DNA of 64,000 bases from Fremontodendron californicum (GCA_030761205.1 JAULJL010000032.1:8313134-8377133); one strand, 5' to 3'. Shown: positions 45,607-58,075, counted from the stretch's first letter. The notes: a model not told the origin generated them from the letters alone. Numbers and translations: made by a program.

Positions 45607-47138
45607 TACCATAGTTCTTGCAATGTTAGTCAAATGTAGTATTGACAAATTTTGCAAATGCTTGTAGAATGCACGTTCCCTAGGAATGAATGCTGCTACA
45701 TGATTGTGTCATGAATTCTGATCCATGATTTCATTAAGGTTCACGGACTTTTCAGACTCTTTGGCAAGTGCTTTTGATATTCACTGAATACCATATTTGA
45801 TGAGTTTTCCAGCATTCCAGATTGTCATGAGCTCTTTTCCCTGATGAGTGTTTTAAGTTGTTCTACGACAACCAGCCGGATGGGCTTCCCAATTTTTGTG
45901 GATTTGAGCTTTTCAAATTTTAATGGTTCCTAAACCTCCTTTAAAATTTATCCCCACTTCATGGCAATACAAAGAAATGCTTTTTCTTAAAGATTTTTAT
46001 GTTTGTCACCTATCATCCAATTTAATGACATTCAAAATGCATCATAGAAATGTATGAAGGAATGGCACCAAAAAAGGCTAATGATATATGAAAAAGGATA
46101 CCAAGAATTTATTGCAATATGTTTAAGACAACAAAAAATGTTTGTCAAGGATTTAAGAAACAAAGGCTTGAAAGATAAATATGGAGCTGTGCATCATAGA
46201 TGCCCCAGACACGAAATAACTTGGACCTTTGTTCTTCGATTCATCTGAAATCTCTTTTGAATGAACCATTTTACTTGGGTAATCTCTCGGCTTTCGTCAT
46301 TGCGTTAGAACGATCTTTACCCCTTTTCTCTGAATTTTTTATCTTTCTCCCCCTTTACACGAAGCATTGATTCAATCTTTGATCAGTGCTTGGGCCGCCC
46401 TTTGCGGGTTTTCAGCCCAAGCTTCCTCTATTCGGTTTTAAGTCGTCCTTTTTGGGTTTTCGGCTTAAACCTCTCATTTTTCATCATTTTTTTTTCTTGT
46501 GTTCTACCATGCACCTGAGAATTCTAAATCTTTCCAAGGTAAAAATGACAATTCAAAAGATGGGATGAAATCTGAGAAAAACCTTTCAAATTAATACCCA
46601 TGCTTGATCAAAATTGACTTTAAAAACACGTAATGTAGGCCATGGTTCGGGTTTAGAAAGAAAAGGTAATTAGGCCCAAAATGTGTTTAAGGATGATTAG
46701 ATCAAGGATCATTTCATGAGGAGAATTCATTTTTGAAACATTCGTCCTCTTTTTTTCATTCTTGGCTTTCGTTCGCCATTCTTAGATTTCATACATTTTT
46801 TGTGTCTTTTTTTTTTGCTTTCGATGGCTTTTTTCGCCATGATTTTTTTTAAGGAGATTTTTCCTCGCATTTGCCCTCGAATGTAGAGGGTGATCCTTGA
46901 TCGGGGTTTAGAGAAAGAAAGAATTTATAAGGCTCAAAGGGGTGACTAGGGATAATTTCTTCTTAGTGAAAGTAATATGAAAAATGGCCATTCATCATAT
47001 CAAGCACGAATATTCTTATTGAAAAGCCATCCTTATAGGAAATAGATATATAGAATTATCATTATTACATTTGGAATCATTTGAATTCTCATATGCATAG
47101 TATCACTCTTTTCTTTTTTCTTTTTTTCTTTTTTTTCT
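45607..47138 (-). other. Tat2 3' non-coding region
   Basis: It corresponds to Tat1 15104-16549 in reverse. It carries the paired hairpins at 46388-46469 and the CCCTC/GAGGG hairpin near 46875-46895. No gene is seen. Confidence 0.55.
46388..46469 (-). other. Two adjacent conserved RNA hairpins in the Tat2 3' region
   Basis: Read on the minus strand, the hairpin at 46388-46422 pairs GCTTGGGCTG with CGGCCCAAGC around GAAAACCCGCAAAGGG. The one at 46437-46469 pairs TTTAAG-CG with CG-CTTAAA. They match the Tat1 pair at 15675-15754. Two stem pairs in the first-named hairpin changed on both sides (A-T in Tat1, G-C here). Confidence 0.6.
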
Positions 47139-50100
47139 TCAAGCAAAGTATTTCTTCAATTCGTCGGCGTTCACGAGATTTCTCAAGTCATCACCATCCA
47201 TCCAAGTTAAGATCAATGCTCTTCCAGAAAAAGCTCTTTTCAACATGTAGGGTCCTTCCCAATTTGGAGCCCATTTTTCGCGAGGATCTTTCACAATAGG
47301 GAGAACTTTTCGTAGTACAAACTCTCCCTCTCGAAACTGTCTGGGGCGAACCTTCTTGTTATGGGCTCAGATCATTCTTTTCTGATACATCTGCCCATGG
47401 AAAATTGCCTTCAACATTTTCTCCTCGATTTGATTCAACTATTCATATCGAGCTCTAACCCATTCTACCTCTTCTAGGCCAAGCTCCATCAAAACACGAA
47501 ATGAAGGGATTTCACCTCAATAGGTAACACTGCCTCCATCCCGTATACCAATGAAAATGGCGTCGCACCCGTAGATGTGCGAATTGAAGTACGGTATGCG
47601 TGGAGAGCAAAAGGCAAGATCTCATGCCAATCTTTGTACACATCGATCATCTTTTCAACAATCTTCTTGATGTTCTTATTGGTTGCTTCTACTGCCCCAT
47701 TCATTTTTCGACGGTAAGGTGTCGAATTACAATGCTTGATCTTGAACTAGGTACATATTTCCCTCATCATCTTGTTGTTCAGATTGAGAGCATTATCCAA
47801 AATTATTCTTTTCGGAAGTCCATATCAGCACACAATCTCTTTCTTGATGAATTTGCACACTCTTAACTTTGTTAGATTGGCATAAGAAGCTGCTTTCACC
47901 CACTTTGTGAAGTAGTCTATGGCCACCAGGATGAAACGATGTCCTTTCGAAGCTTTCAGGGTAATGGGTCCGATCATATCCATTCTCCACATCGAAATGG
48001 CCATGGTTGTCATGACGTGCAGCAACGATGGCGGCACATGAATCCTATCTGTATATATCTGGCATTTATGGCACTTCCGCGAATAGTTAATGCAATCCCC
48101 TTCCATGGTTAACCAATAGTACTCTGCCCTCATAATCTGTTTAGCCAGCATGTGGCCACTAGCATGAGTGCCGCATATCCCTTCTTGGACCTCTTCGAGG
48201 ATTCTCTGAGCTTCAGCAGAAACAACACATCTCAACAAAACCTGGTCTTTCCCTTTCTTGTAAAGGATTTCACTTTCTAAGACAACACCCATTGCCATTC
48301 TTCTCAGGGTTCTCTTATCATTTTCTATTGCTTGCTCAGGGTACTATTGACTCTTTATGTATTGCAAGATGTCGTAATACCAAGGGTGACCATCTGCTTC
48401 TTCTTTGATACTCAAGCAATGGGCAGGAGACTCGTATATGCTCATCTTGATTGGCACAACCTCGGCTCCTTCATTCACTTTAAACATTGATGATAAAGTG
48501 GCTAAAGCATCAGCCATCCTATTCTCTTCCCGAGGAAAATAACTGAAATTCACTTCCTTGAACTCCTCAATCAAGCTCTGTATGAGTTCTCGATATTGGA
48601 TTCACTTTGCATCTCGGGTTTCCCACTCTCCCTGCAATTGGTATATCACCAGAGCTGAATCTCCAAAAACTTTTAATGTATTTATCTTTTTTCGATTGCA
48701 GCACAAAGGCCCATGGTACATGTCTCGTATTCCACAATAATGTTAGTACAATCGAAATCCAATGTGGCAGTGAAAGGATAATAATCCTCATATGGGGATA
48801 TGAGTTCTGCACCAATCTCGTGCCCCATGGCGTTCGATGCACCATCAAAGTACATTTTCCATGATTTCTTCTCAAAGGGATTCTCATCTTCTTGTGAGAC
48901 ACAAATTAGATCTTCATGGGGAAATCAAAATTCAAAGGCTCATAATCCTCCACAGCTCGACTCGCTAGGAACTCGGCCACTATGCTCCCCTTGATAGCCT
49001 TTTGACTCACATACACAATATCGTATTCAGAAAGCAAAACTTGACATCTCGCCATTCTTTCTGACAAAGAAGGCGTCTCAAATATGTACTTGATGGGATC
49101 CAACTTTGCAATCAAACATGTGGTGTGATACAACATGTATTGTCTGAGCCATCGGACAGTCCAAGCCAATGCACAACAAAGCTTTTCTACTGATGGATAC
49201 TTTAGCTCACACTCCATGAACTTTTTGCTGAGGTAGTAGATTGCCTGTTCCTTCCTTCCAGTCTCGTCATGTTGTCCCAACACACAACCCATAGACCTTT
49301 CAAATACTGATAAATACAATATCAGCGATTTCCTGAGAACAGGCGACATCAACACTGGCGGGTTTGATAAATAATGCTTGACTTTATTAAAGGCTATCTG
49401 ACACCCTTCATCCCATTCTCCTGGATCGCGCTTTTGGAGTAGCTTGAAAATCGGGTCATACTTGTCGGTAGGTTGAGATATGAATCGAGCGATATAATTC
49501 AATCTTCCCCAAAAACTCCTTACCTCCTTTTGAGTATGAGGTGGTAGAAGATTATGGATCGCTTTTACTTTATCTGGGTCAATCTCGATTTTTTTTTGTT
49601 GCTAACAACAAAGCCTAGCAGCTTTCCTGAAGTGACTCCAAAGGTGCATTTTGTCAAATTGAGTTTGAGCTGCAATTTTCGTAGTCTTTCAAAGAGCTTT
49701 TTAAGATTCACAATATGTTCATCCTCTCCTTGCGACTTTGTGATCATATCATCAACATAGACTTCAATATCCTTATGCATCATATCATGGAACAAAGTCA
49801 CCATGGCACTTTGGTAGGTTGCCCCGGCATTCTTTAGTCCAAATGGCATCACTTTATAGCAGAAGGTTCCCCACATAGTCGCAAATATGGTTTTCTCCAT
49901 GTCTTTCGGTGCCATCTTAATTTGATTGTACCCTGAGAACCCATCCATGAAAGAAAACATGGAGTTCTTTGTAGTATTGTCCACTAGGGTATCAATGTAA
50001 GGTAGTGGGAAATTATCTTTAGGGCTTTCCCTATTCAAATCCAAATAATCGAGACACATCCGTACTTTGCCATCCTTTTTCGGAACTGGGACAATATTTG

Positions 50101-50573
50101 CTACCCATTTCGGGTATTTTGCCACCTCTAAGAAACCAACATCGAACTGCTTCTTCACTTCTTCTTTGATTTTTAGCAGCATTTCAGACCTCATCCTTCT
50201 CAATTTTTGTTGAACTGGCTTGCAATCTGTCTTGAAAGGGAGTTTATAAACAACAATATCAAGATCCAACCCTGGCATGTCTTGGTACGTGGTATATTCT
50301 TGGAGCAAGTCTATCAACTCATGCCTTGTTGATGGTGAAATAAAAGTCCCAATCTTGACCTCTTTCATTTCTTCTTTGCTCCCCAAACTTATAGTTTCCA
50401 ACTGCTCTTTGTGGGGCAATACTTGTTTCTTTTCTTGCTCTATTATTCTCAACAGTTCCGGAGGCAAATCATAATCCTCGACATCTTCAACCTCAGAATC
50501 ACCCGCGCAAATGGGCCTTTCAAAATTAATTTCAGAATTACTGTCGAGATGGTCCTCATATTCTGTATTTGGA
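47139..50573 (-). pseudogene. pol: Tat2 pol (RT, RNase H, aRNH, integrase), several frameshifts
   Basis: This minus-strand homologue of Tat1 pol reads in about seven pieces. RT (49565 to about 50573) has CLDYLDLNRESPKDN and the YVDDM motif intact, but a frameshift follows at a nine-base A-run near 49592. RNase H (48906-49502) has KFMECELKYPSVEKL. aRNH (48344-48902) is split in two frames. Integrase (47489-48298) has CHKC and WRMDMIGPI but stops inside the catalytic core, and the C-terminal tail ends NADELKKYF at 47139. An in-frame loss of several codons lies before the RT at LLQEYTTYQDMPG. Non-functional. Confidence 0.9.
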
Positions 50574-50788
50574 CACTTGGAAATAAGCGGGATAGAAACA
50601 ATATAGCAAGGCATATATGCAAGAAATAGTAATAAAAGAATGAAAGTATAGAATATGGACAAATTGAATGATTGAAAATGCATTGTGATTGTTATTTATT
50701 AGATGATAAAAGATAAACATAAGCCCATACAAAGGATTCTAAAAGCCCTTGGGAAGAGGCATTCAAGATTTGTTGTGTGTTTTGTGCA

Positions 50789-50986
50789 TTACTTTGAAGT
50801 GGATTTAAAGATTACAGGAAGGTCAGTAACACTCCAATTTGTTAGCACAAAGCCCAGTGGACACGGGCGCACCATCCAGTTAACATCTGTATTTCCCACT
50901 TTTTCCTCTTCCACCATGTCAATCACCATTTCCTCCAACGGTGTCTTCCCATTCACAGAAAATTTCTCAAAAGCTCTATCTAGCAT
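50789..50986 (-). pseudogene. Tat2 pro/G-patch ORF, last ~65 codons, cut by B2
   Basis: The minus-strand frame contains RAFEKFSVNGKTPLEEMVID and WMVRPCPLGFVLTNWS, matching the end of the Tat1 pre-intron ORF. It ends at 50789. Upstream Tat2 sequence (protease, gag, ORF1, 5' LTR) is beyond the B2 insertion and outside the window. The 50574-50788 gap corresponds to the Tat1 intron. Confidence 0.85.
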
Positions 50987-52557
50987 TGATACACTCAAAA
51001 GAGTATATCTTATTTAATCCTTGCACTAAAAATAATCAATTGTAAAATATAGCAATAAGCAAGGGTTGAGTCCACAAGGATTGGTGTTTAGTTTAATAAT
51101 TAATAATTTATACTTAAATTCAAAGAAAACAAAATAAAAGGTAAGGTTTTTAAAATCAGTTTAAAAATAAATAAACAATAAAAAAAAAAAGGCAAGTAAA
51201 TAAGAAGTAATCAAATATGAGAAAAGTATGGTTAAGGTATCATTCTCCACCACTAGACATCATTGAGAATCAATAATAAGATCTATCAACATTAATTAAC
51301 TATCAAAATTATCAACCGTAGATGACAGCAAGCTCTGCTACCCCGATCTTTTCTAAGTTAATCGTTAAATAGAACAAGCTCTCTATTTAATCTCTAATTA
51401 TCAAACAACCTAGAATAAGCTCTCTAAGTTCAGTTTGACAACAGCTTTATGATGAGAAAGATAGGTTGATCTAAGCAACAAACACATAAGCTCGGATTGT
51501 TCAACTTATGTTATATTCCACATTGTAACTCCCGAAATCCCAACATAATCATGAATTACAAATTACCACTTATGAATAGGAAATCAAGACAATTACACGG
51601 ATCAAGATTCCTAAACTAGCAATAGATAATTATCCAGATCTATCAAGTTTGCAACCTAAACAAATCAAGACAACATCGTGAACAATTCTTATGGAAGAAC
51701 ATAATCAACTTTGATAGAAAACTAATGATAGATAAAATCTAAAAATCAGTTACAAAACATGTCTAGGGCTTTGAAATCACCCTTAACCAAAAAGAAGTTT
51801 AGCTTAGCATAGGCATAGGCATAGATAATATATACATAAAACTAAAAAGAAAATAAACAAATAGAGAAGAAGAAGAAGAAGAAGAATGATGATCCCTTGA
51901 GTATCCTCAAAAGATTATTATAGTTTGTGGCTCAAAAGATGGTATTTATAGAGCTTTTAGATCTTGGAAACCCTTTCTTGGTCTTCAAGGAAGCTAGGAG
52001 TCAAAATATGGCAAGTTTGGACTTTTTGCGTATTTTTGAGGTCTTGAAATTTTTCCCCGGATTTGGACGGGTTTGGAGGTCAAAAACTCAGCACTGCGGC
52101 CCCAACTTACTGCCTTGTCCCTTTTTACTTTCTGACTTCGCTTTCGCGACTGATGGACTGTCTTGCACTTCATTGGCTAATTTGGATGACCATCCTTTGT
52201 CCGATTCAGGCATGTAAACTATCGTTGGAAAGGTATTCAAGTCAGCTTAAAAAATCAAGATGGAAGTTTCTTCAAGTAATGAATTTAACATAATGATTTC
52301 CTTGCAACAAGCTCCGGAGGTCAGATCTGCTTGATCATCTAGCACTAAGAATTTGTATTTTTAACTCCCAAATCTTCTTCCATCTTGTCATTATGATTTT
52401 GTAAGCTCTTTACCATCATTACTGACATCTTTTGACTTCATTCTCTTTATTGTACCTAAAATTCAAAAACATAATATAAGTACACAAAATAAAGATCGAA
52501 AACATAACAAAAACTAAAGGTAGAAAGGCACAAAATGTATATTTTATGAGATTATCA
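50987..52557 (-). repeat. 3' LTR of B2
   Basis: 1571 bp ending GAGATTATCA, followed by AATACCCCCACACTT (sense-strand PPT, reading on the minus strand). A minus-strand TATAAATA box lies at about 51943-51950. It is clearly diverged from the B1 LTRs, including small indels. Confidence 0.9.
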
Positions 52558-52664
52558 AATACCCCCACACTTCGCTTTTTGCTAGTCCTCAAGGAAAACA
52601 AAATAAAACAAAATTTAAGAAAATCTAAACTAATCCACTTTCGTAGGAAATCATGGTGGCACTT

Positions 52665-54165
52665 TGATAACTCGTATAATTATATAGTTTTTAGTTATGT
52701 TTTATTATTGTTTTGTGTCAAATACGAGTTATTATTGTTTAGTCTAATTGTGTTTATGATCTTTTATATTTTTATGTAATTCGGTGTTTTTCACAAGTTT
52801 CTTTGAGTGATTTCAGATTACTAGAATTAAGGGCAAATCCAGTTCAGTTCCAGTTCCGACACCTTTTGCCATATCAGCTATATCTCGAGTTTCACTGAAG
52901 CAATAAGGCTGAACTTTGTATCCCTGCAAAGCTAAGAGGCATATCTATCTTTTTCATGTTTTACACTTCTTGAAACGGAGTCGTTTTCCCTAGCGAAATC
53001 GACCATCAAGTTGGCTGATGTGCAATGACGTCTGTTCTGCACCGTTTTGGTATTTTGACCATATCTTCCGATCCACGTGCGCAAATGATCTGATTCCAAC
53101 GGCTATGGATCCGTAACTGATAGGGGTATATTTTTCTAGAAGACCATTTTATCAGATCGAGCCTCCAACATTGACAAAATTGACCATCAAGCTGGCTGAT
53201 CAGAATTGTCATACAATATGACGAAAATTGTTAGAAAAATGCACCCACCTATTATACCTACCTTTGAAATTTGTAAAGCTTGTCTCTTGTCATTTAGCCC
53301 TCCAAAATGTGTATAAATAGAGGGCCTTGGATGAGTATTGGGATACATTATACATTGGTAGGATATTAGCCTTGGTAGTAAAATTCTCTAAGTTTTCTTC
53401 TTCTTTCCTTTCTCTAGTTTTCTTTTTTTTTTTTACTTATGCTTCTTACATTTCTTTTCATTTTATTCATATCTAGTATGTGTTGCTAATCATATTGTTG
53501 AGGTGATGAGGTGAAGCTCTTGGTAAATGCTAAGGTTAGTCTCTTAAACATGAGCTAAAATGAATCATCATTTATAAACACTAGTATAGATAATATTTTC
53601 TTTTGGTTTAAAATCATACTTGCAAAGTAGAGATCTTGATTCATTATTGACAATGAAAATGGCACAGTAAATGCTTGGTTTCATAACCTTGATTTGTTGT
53701 AGACATATACCTTGGCATAAGGAATGCTTGGACTCTTTTTGTGAGTTTTGAGGACACCAAATGAACATAATATCATATGCTATGGACGTTGGACAATTTG
53801 GACTGAATTGCTAAACCTTCCGGTTGGAACCTCCCTTATGTGTGGATTTCAATTGTGTAATAAAACAAGATTAATCTTAGCATAACACCAAGAGTGGATT
53901 CTCTAACCTCAACATCTTTTCTTATTGTTTTTTTTATATCTTGTTTAATTGCTTTTATGTTATTTTGTTTATTTTGTTCTCTAATATCTTGTTTACTTTC
54001 TTTGTTATTGATTCCCTAATATCTTGTTTATTTTCTTTTTCTTATATATTTATAAACTTATACTTACTAATACGCTTCCCTGTGGTTCGACCTCGGACAC
54101 CCGAGAATTTATTACTTGAACATAACCTGCACTTGGGTTTACAACTCTTAATTGAGTTACCATCA
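52665..54165 (+). repeat. 5' LTR of element C
   Basis: Compared by eye with 60572-62072, I found no difference over the stretches read, and the corresponding frames translate identically. Ends GAGTTACCATCA, six bases before the PBS. Confidence 0.95.
53312..53319 (+). promoter_or_regulatory. TATA box in the 5' LTR of C
   Basis: TATAAATA followed by GAGGGCC, about 650 bp into the LTR; the copy in the 3' LTR is at 61219-61226. It would start the transcript that carries gag-pro, the accessory ORF and LOG. Confidence 0.7.
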
Positions 54166-54171
54166 AGTTTT

Positions 54172-54189
54172 TGGCGCCGTTGCCGGGGA
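54172..54189 (+). other. Primer binding site of C, tRNA-Asp
   Basis: TGGCGCCGTTGCCGGGGA is the complement of the 3' end of plant tRNA-Asp(GTC) with CCA as I recall it, with no mismatch. It lies six bases after the LTR. Confidence 0.93.
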
Positions 54190-54233
54190 GGCAATACTAA
54201 GTATATAAGTTTATAAGTATATTTATTTTTATT

Positions 54234-54352
54234 GGCTGGTTATACCGCCTATATTTATTTTTATTGGCTGGTTATACCGCCTAATTTTCTATATATTTAT
54301 ATTTATATTGTATATTAACTTTGTTTTATTTCTATTGGCTGGTTATACCGCC
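54234..54352 (+). repeat. Three identical hairpins in the leader of C
   Basis: GGCTGGTTATACCGCC occurs at 54234, 54266 and 54337, each preceded by TATT and followed by TA. Each can fold as GGC(T)GGT with ACCGCC around a TAT loop. They lie between PBS and gag, where packaging and dimerisation signals of retroelements are found; that role is inference. Confidence 0.7.
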
Positions 54353-54469
54353 TAATCTGTATATTAACTTTGTTTTATGCTTCTTTGGCGACGTGATTTT
54401 AGATCTCGTCGTTTAGTTAGATTTTATTGTGAAACTTTTTCAGGTAATCTTTCGAATACAACTCCTACC

Positions 54470-57112
54470 ATGGCTGACAATGAAAGTGTTCATGCTGAAG
54501 ATGAGAACAGACAAGTACGCACCATGCGTGACTACTTGCAACCAACTCGAAGCTCATCACCCTCTTGTTTTATTTTTCCTCTCAATGCAAACAACTTTCG
54601 TTTTAAACCAGGTATGATAGCTTTGCTTCCAAATTTCCATGGGTTAGAATCGGAAAGTGCTTACTCGTTTCTAAAAGACTTCGAAGATGTATGTGTCACC
54701 TTTAATGACCAACAATGTACAAATGAAATTGTCAAGCTAAAATTATTTCCTTTTTCTTTAAAAGATAAAGCAAAAATTTGGCTTCATAATTTAAAACCAA
54801 GGTCAATTGGCACATGGCAAGAATTACAAACTGAGTTTCTAAAGAAATTTTTCCCAGCACATAAAACTACTGCTTTGAAAAGACAGATTCAAAATTTCAA
54901 TCAAAATCAAAATGAAGCATTTTTTCAGTGCTGGGAGCGTTTTAAAGATTTGTTAAGTTCTTGTCCACATCATGGTTTTGAAAAATGGCGTCTTATTAGT
55001 TTCTTTTATGAAAGTTTAACTCCCGAAACTAAACAATTTGTTGAAACAATGTGTAACGGTGAGTTTCTAGAAAAAGAACCTGAAGAAGCCTTTGACTACT
55101 TAGACCATTTGGCAGATAACTCTCAAGCCTGGCACACAGATAATTCCTCTGAAAGTTCCAATAGATCTAATGTTGTTTCTAACAGAGGAAAATATCATTT
55201 TAGTCAAGAAGATGAGATAAAAGCTAAAGTAGCTAATTTGGCTAGAAAGATTGAAGCCATGGAACTTAGAGAAGTAAAAGAAGTCAAAACGGTTAAAAAT
55301 GAAGAAAGTTGTGGAATTTGTGAAATCATGGGACACCCCACTTCTGAATGTCCAAACATTCCCATTCTTAAAGAAGCGTTGCATGATCAAGTAAATTCCA
55401 TAAACACATTTAAAAAGCCTTTTCCTTCTCCTTACTGTGAAACGTATAACCCTGAATGGAGAAATCATCCCAACTTCAGTTGGCGGAATAATAATCATGT
55501 TCAGGTACCACAATCTCAAAAGCCGGGCAACACTTTTTCCTATCAACCTTCACGTGTACAAACCTTGGAAGAGACATTGCAAGCATTCATGCAAACACAA
55601 GCAAATGTGAATAGCCGGACTTCACAGGACATCAATGAGATCAAAAACACCTTGTCCACATTGACAGCTTCATTACGCACTCAAGAAAAAGGTAAGTTTC
55701 CTGCTCAACCTCAGCCTAACCCTTCTACTCAATGTCTTGTTTCTTGCTCCAATGAAACTCAACAGGAAAATGCCAGTTCTATCACAACTCTTCGAAGTGG
55801 AAAGGCAATTGACAAAAACATTCCATCAAAAGACCAAGATCCTCCTTCCCCTCCGAAAAGTAATGGTAAGGATGATGGTAAGTCTGAACTTCTTGAAAAT
55901 TTGGACAAAGAAAAAGGTATGCATCCTGCTTCTTTTCCTCAAAGGTTGCAAACAATAAAGAATTTGAATCAAAATGCAGAAATTTATGAACTTTTCAAAC
56001 AAGTTAAGATTAACATTCCTTTATTGGATGCAATCAAACAAGTTCCATCTTATGCTAAATTTTTGAAGGAGATGTGCACAGTTAAAAGGAAACATAATGT
56101 ACAAAAGAAAGCATTTCTGACGGAAAGTGTGAGCTCAATCATTCAGCACCTTACTCCACCAAAATTCAAAGATCCTGGATGTCCAACAATCTCATGTATC
56201 ATTGGAAACACTAGAATAGAACGTGCATTGCTTGATCTTGGTGCTAGTGTTAATCTTTTGCCTTTTTCTGTTTATCAACAGTTAGGTTTAGGTGAACTCA
56301 AGGAAACACCTGTTACACTTCAACTAGCTGATCGTTCTGTAAAAATTCCTCGAGGGATAGTTGAAGATGTTTTGGTTCAAATTGATAATTTTTACTTCCC
56401 TGTTGATTTTATTGTTTTGGACACACATCCTGTTTCAAATCCAAATGTTCAAATTCCTGTTATATTAGGCCGTCCATTTCTTGCAACTTCTAATGCTCTG
56501 ATAAATTGCAGGAATGGTATGTTGAACATTTCTTTTGGAAATATGACTTTAGAATTAAATGTGTTCAACACTTGCAAGCAACCTGGTGATGATTCAGAAG
56601 TACATGAAGTGGATTTCATTGAAGAACTTGTTCATGAACATCTCACCACTACCACATTCCATGATCCTTTAGAAGCTTATTTAATTGAATGTGAGTTTGA
56701 TAATGCTTCAGAAATTTCACACACTGATTCTTTGTTAAATTCTTTTCAGGTTAAGCATTGTTGGAAACAAAAGTTTGAGGAACTCAAAAATGATACATAT
56801 GAGAATTCTAAAATTCATAAAAAAAGAACTAAAGCCTTTCATGACAAGTTAATTTCAAGAAAAACATTTAATGTTGGGCAAAAAGTTCTACTTTATAATT
56901 CTAGACTTCACATATTTCCTGGTAAGTTGAGATCAAGATGGACTGGCCCATTTGTGGTTAAGCATGTGTATCATTATGGAGCAGTTGACATTGAGAATCC
57001 TCAAAATGGTAACGTATTCAAGGTAAATGGACAAAGACTCAAACTCTTTTTGGAAAATCATGTTACTCAAGAAGAGGTTTTTCTTTCTGATCCTTGTTTT
57101 GAAAATAACTAG
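54470..57112 (+). CDS. gag-pro: C gag-protease fused to an integrase C-terminal tail
   Basis: The frame is open from 54377 (911 codons), but the likely start is ATG 54470 ([12 protein letters not shown]), the usual gag beginning. Residues below are counted from 54377. Capsid is at about 75-250 ([20 protein letters not shown]). The zinc knuckle [14 protein letters not shown] is near 312-325 and the coiled segment near 395-440. The protease active site is [12 protein letters not shown] (Asp620), with [11 protein letters not shown] following. From residue about 792 the frame passes straight into the tail of an integrase ([38 protein letters not shown]). RT, both RNase H domains and the integrase core are missing with no frame break. 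It should still make particles and process them. The deletion is clean enough to be the family's normal state. Confidence 0.92.
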   Translation: MADNESVHAEDENRQVRTMRDYLQPTRSSSPSCFIFPLNANNFRFKPGMIALLPNFHGLESESAYSFLKDFEDVCVTFNDQQCTNEIVKLKLFPFSLKDKAKIWLHNLKPRSIGTWQELQTEFLKKFFPAHKTTALKRQIQNFNQNQNEAFFQCWERFKDLLSSCPHHGFEKWRLISFFYESLTPETKQFVETMCNGEFLEKEPEEAFDYLDHLADNSQAWHTDNSSESSNRSNVVSNRGKYHFSQEDEIKAKVANLARKIEAMELREVKEVKTVKNEESCGICEIMGHPTSECPNIPILKEALHDQVNSINTFKKPFPSPYCETYNPEWRNHPNFSWRNNNHVQVPQSQKPGNTFSYQPSRVQTLEETLQAFMQTQANVNSRTSQDINEIKNTLSTLTASLRTQEKGKFPAQPQPNPSTQCLVSCSNETQQENASSITTLRSGKAIDKNIPSKDQDPPSPPKSNGKDDGKSELLENLDKEKGMHPASFPQRLQTIKNLNQNAEIYELFKQVKINIPLLDAIKQVPSYAKFLKEMCTVKRKHNVQKKAFLTESVSSIIQHLTPPKFKDPGCPTISCIIGNTRIERALLDLGASVNLLPFSVYQQLGLGELKETPVTLQLADRSVKIPRGIVEDVLVQIDNFYFPVDFIVLDTHPVSNPNVQIPVILGRPFLATSNALINCRNGMLNISFGNMTLELNVFNTCKQPGDDSEVHEVDFIEELVHEHLTTTTFHDPLEAYLIECEFDNASEISHTDSLLNSFQVKHCWKQKFEELKNDTYENSKIHKKRTKAFHDKLISRKTFNVGQKVLLYNSRLHIFPGKLRSRWTGPFVVKHVYHYGAVDIENPQNGNVFKVNGQRLKLFLENHVTQEEVFLSDPCFENN

Positions 57113-57263
57113 ATGTAAATATAATTTTTTTTTTTTTAACCCCGGTTAAATGGCGGATAACGGTACTCCGTGATTATTTAAGTCGGTTCCATCAGCTACC
57201 CACAAAACTGATATTGTATATAAATTTCTCTTTCATTTTATTTTATTTCATTTTTTTTTCAGG

Positions 57264-57800
57264 ATGGATGATATTCTCAAAAGATTGCAGAAACGATTTC
57301 CTCCTTTTCCTCGGAATATTTTACTGAAGCTTTACCAAGTTCGATTAGAAAGATTAAGAATGCTTATGAACAAAGGGATTCCTGAAGACATACGTTGGAT
57401 AATTGAAGCCAAGGTACGTGAAGATGAATATCTTCCTGTTTTGCATTTACCAGGTACAGGTAGAAGCACTTATGCAAAGAAGCGACGAGCAAAGCGCATG
57501 AGTTCAAATTGCCACAAGTGTGCACGATGGACGTGTAACGGTAAATGTCGTTCTATTGGGATTCCGTCCTCTAATCGAGATGATAAAATTGAATTCATTA
57601 AGGATGGACTGAGTAAGGAGAATTTGGGTAATATCCAACTTTCTCTTGAGACGCATCCTAGTGGAGATGTACAAAGAGAAATTCTTGATTTATGGCCGCA
57701 ATTCCAAAGGGAATGGCAACATCTTGGGAATCTGATGATAAAAGACCCTGTTTGCCAGCTTGTAAGAAAACTGGATGGGAAGCATATCCTCGACTCATAG
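57264..57800 (+). CDS. Accessory ORF of C: basic protein with a four-cysteine cluster
   Basis: An intact 178-aa frame starts two bases after a strong pyrimidine tract ending CAG (57262), a likely 3' splice site. The N-terminus is helical and basic (ILLKLYQVRLERLRML). A basic patch AKKRRAKRM (71-79) is followed by C83-x2-C86-x4-C91-x3-C95, which could bind zinc and nucleic acid. The C-terminal half contains a REILDLWPQFQREWQ helix. I do not recognise the family. Its position, between the integrase tail and LOG, suggests a regulatory or nucleic-acid-binding accessory product rather than a host gene, but this is inference. Confidence 0.7.
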   Translation: MDDILKRLQKRFPPFPRNILLKLYQVRLERLRMLMNKGIPEDIRWIIEAKVREDEYLPVLHLPGTGRSTYAKKRRAKRMSSNCHKCARWTCNGKCRSIGIPSSNRDDKIEFIKDGLSKENLGNIQLSLETHPSGDVQREILDLWPQFQREWQHLGNLMIKDPVCQLVRKLDGKHILDS

Positions 57801-57844
57801 AAGGCGTTTAAGCCGTTTCTGGACGTAAAACCAGAGGAAGATGC

Positions 57845-57995
57845 CAAATACACTTTCGGCGACATTATTACTTTTGACTTTTACGGTTGATTTTTCTTCT
57901 CTTTTTGATTTTCTTCCTGAAATCATGCAAAAATCTTTTGTTAGGTTAACATTTTCTTCTGACAGGTCAAATACACTTTCGGCGACATTATTACT
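57845..57995 (+). repeat. 28-bp direct repeat upstream of LOG
   Basis: CAAATACACTTTCGGCGACA plus TTATTACT occurs at 57845-57872 and again at 57968-57995, exactly 123 bp apart. It lies between the accessory ORF and LOG and could mark the join at which the captured gene entered, or a later slippage duplication. The second copy follows TTCTGACAGGT. Confidence 0.8.
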
Positions 57996-58075
57996 CTTGT
58001 CTGATTCACTACTCAGTCCTCTATATATTACACCATGTACTCATTCTCTTTCAGGCACTCGAAAAAGAAAAAAAA

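Noticed and set aside
45073..45639. 188-aa repetitive basic ORF in the Tat2 array, plus strand
   Set aside because: By-product of near-66-bp units, antisense to the element, and unrelated in sequence to the Tat1 array frame.
50574..50788. Tat2 intron equivalent with intact splice signals
   Set aside because: A donor-like AAAGTAATG is present, but the acceptor has changed and simple removal does not keep the frame. Not annotated as an intron.
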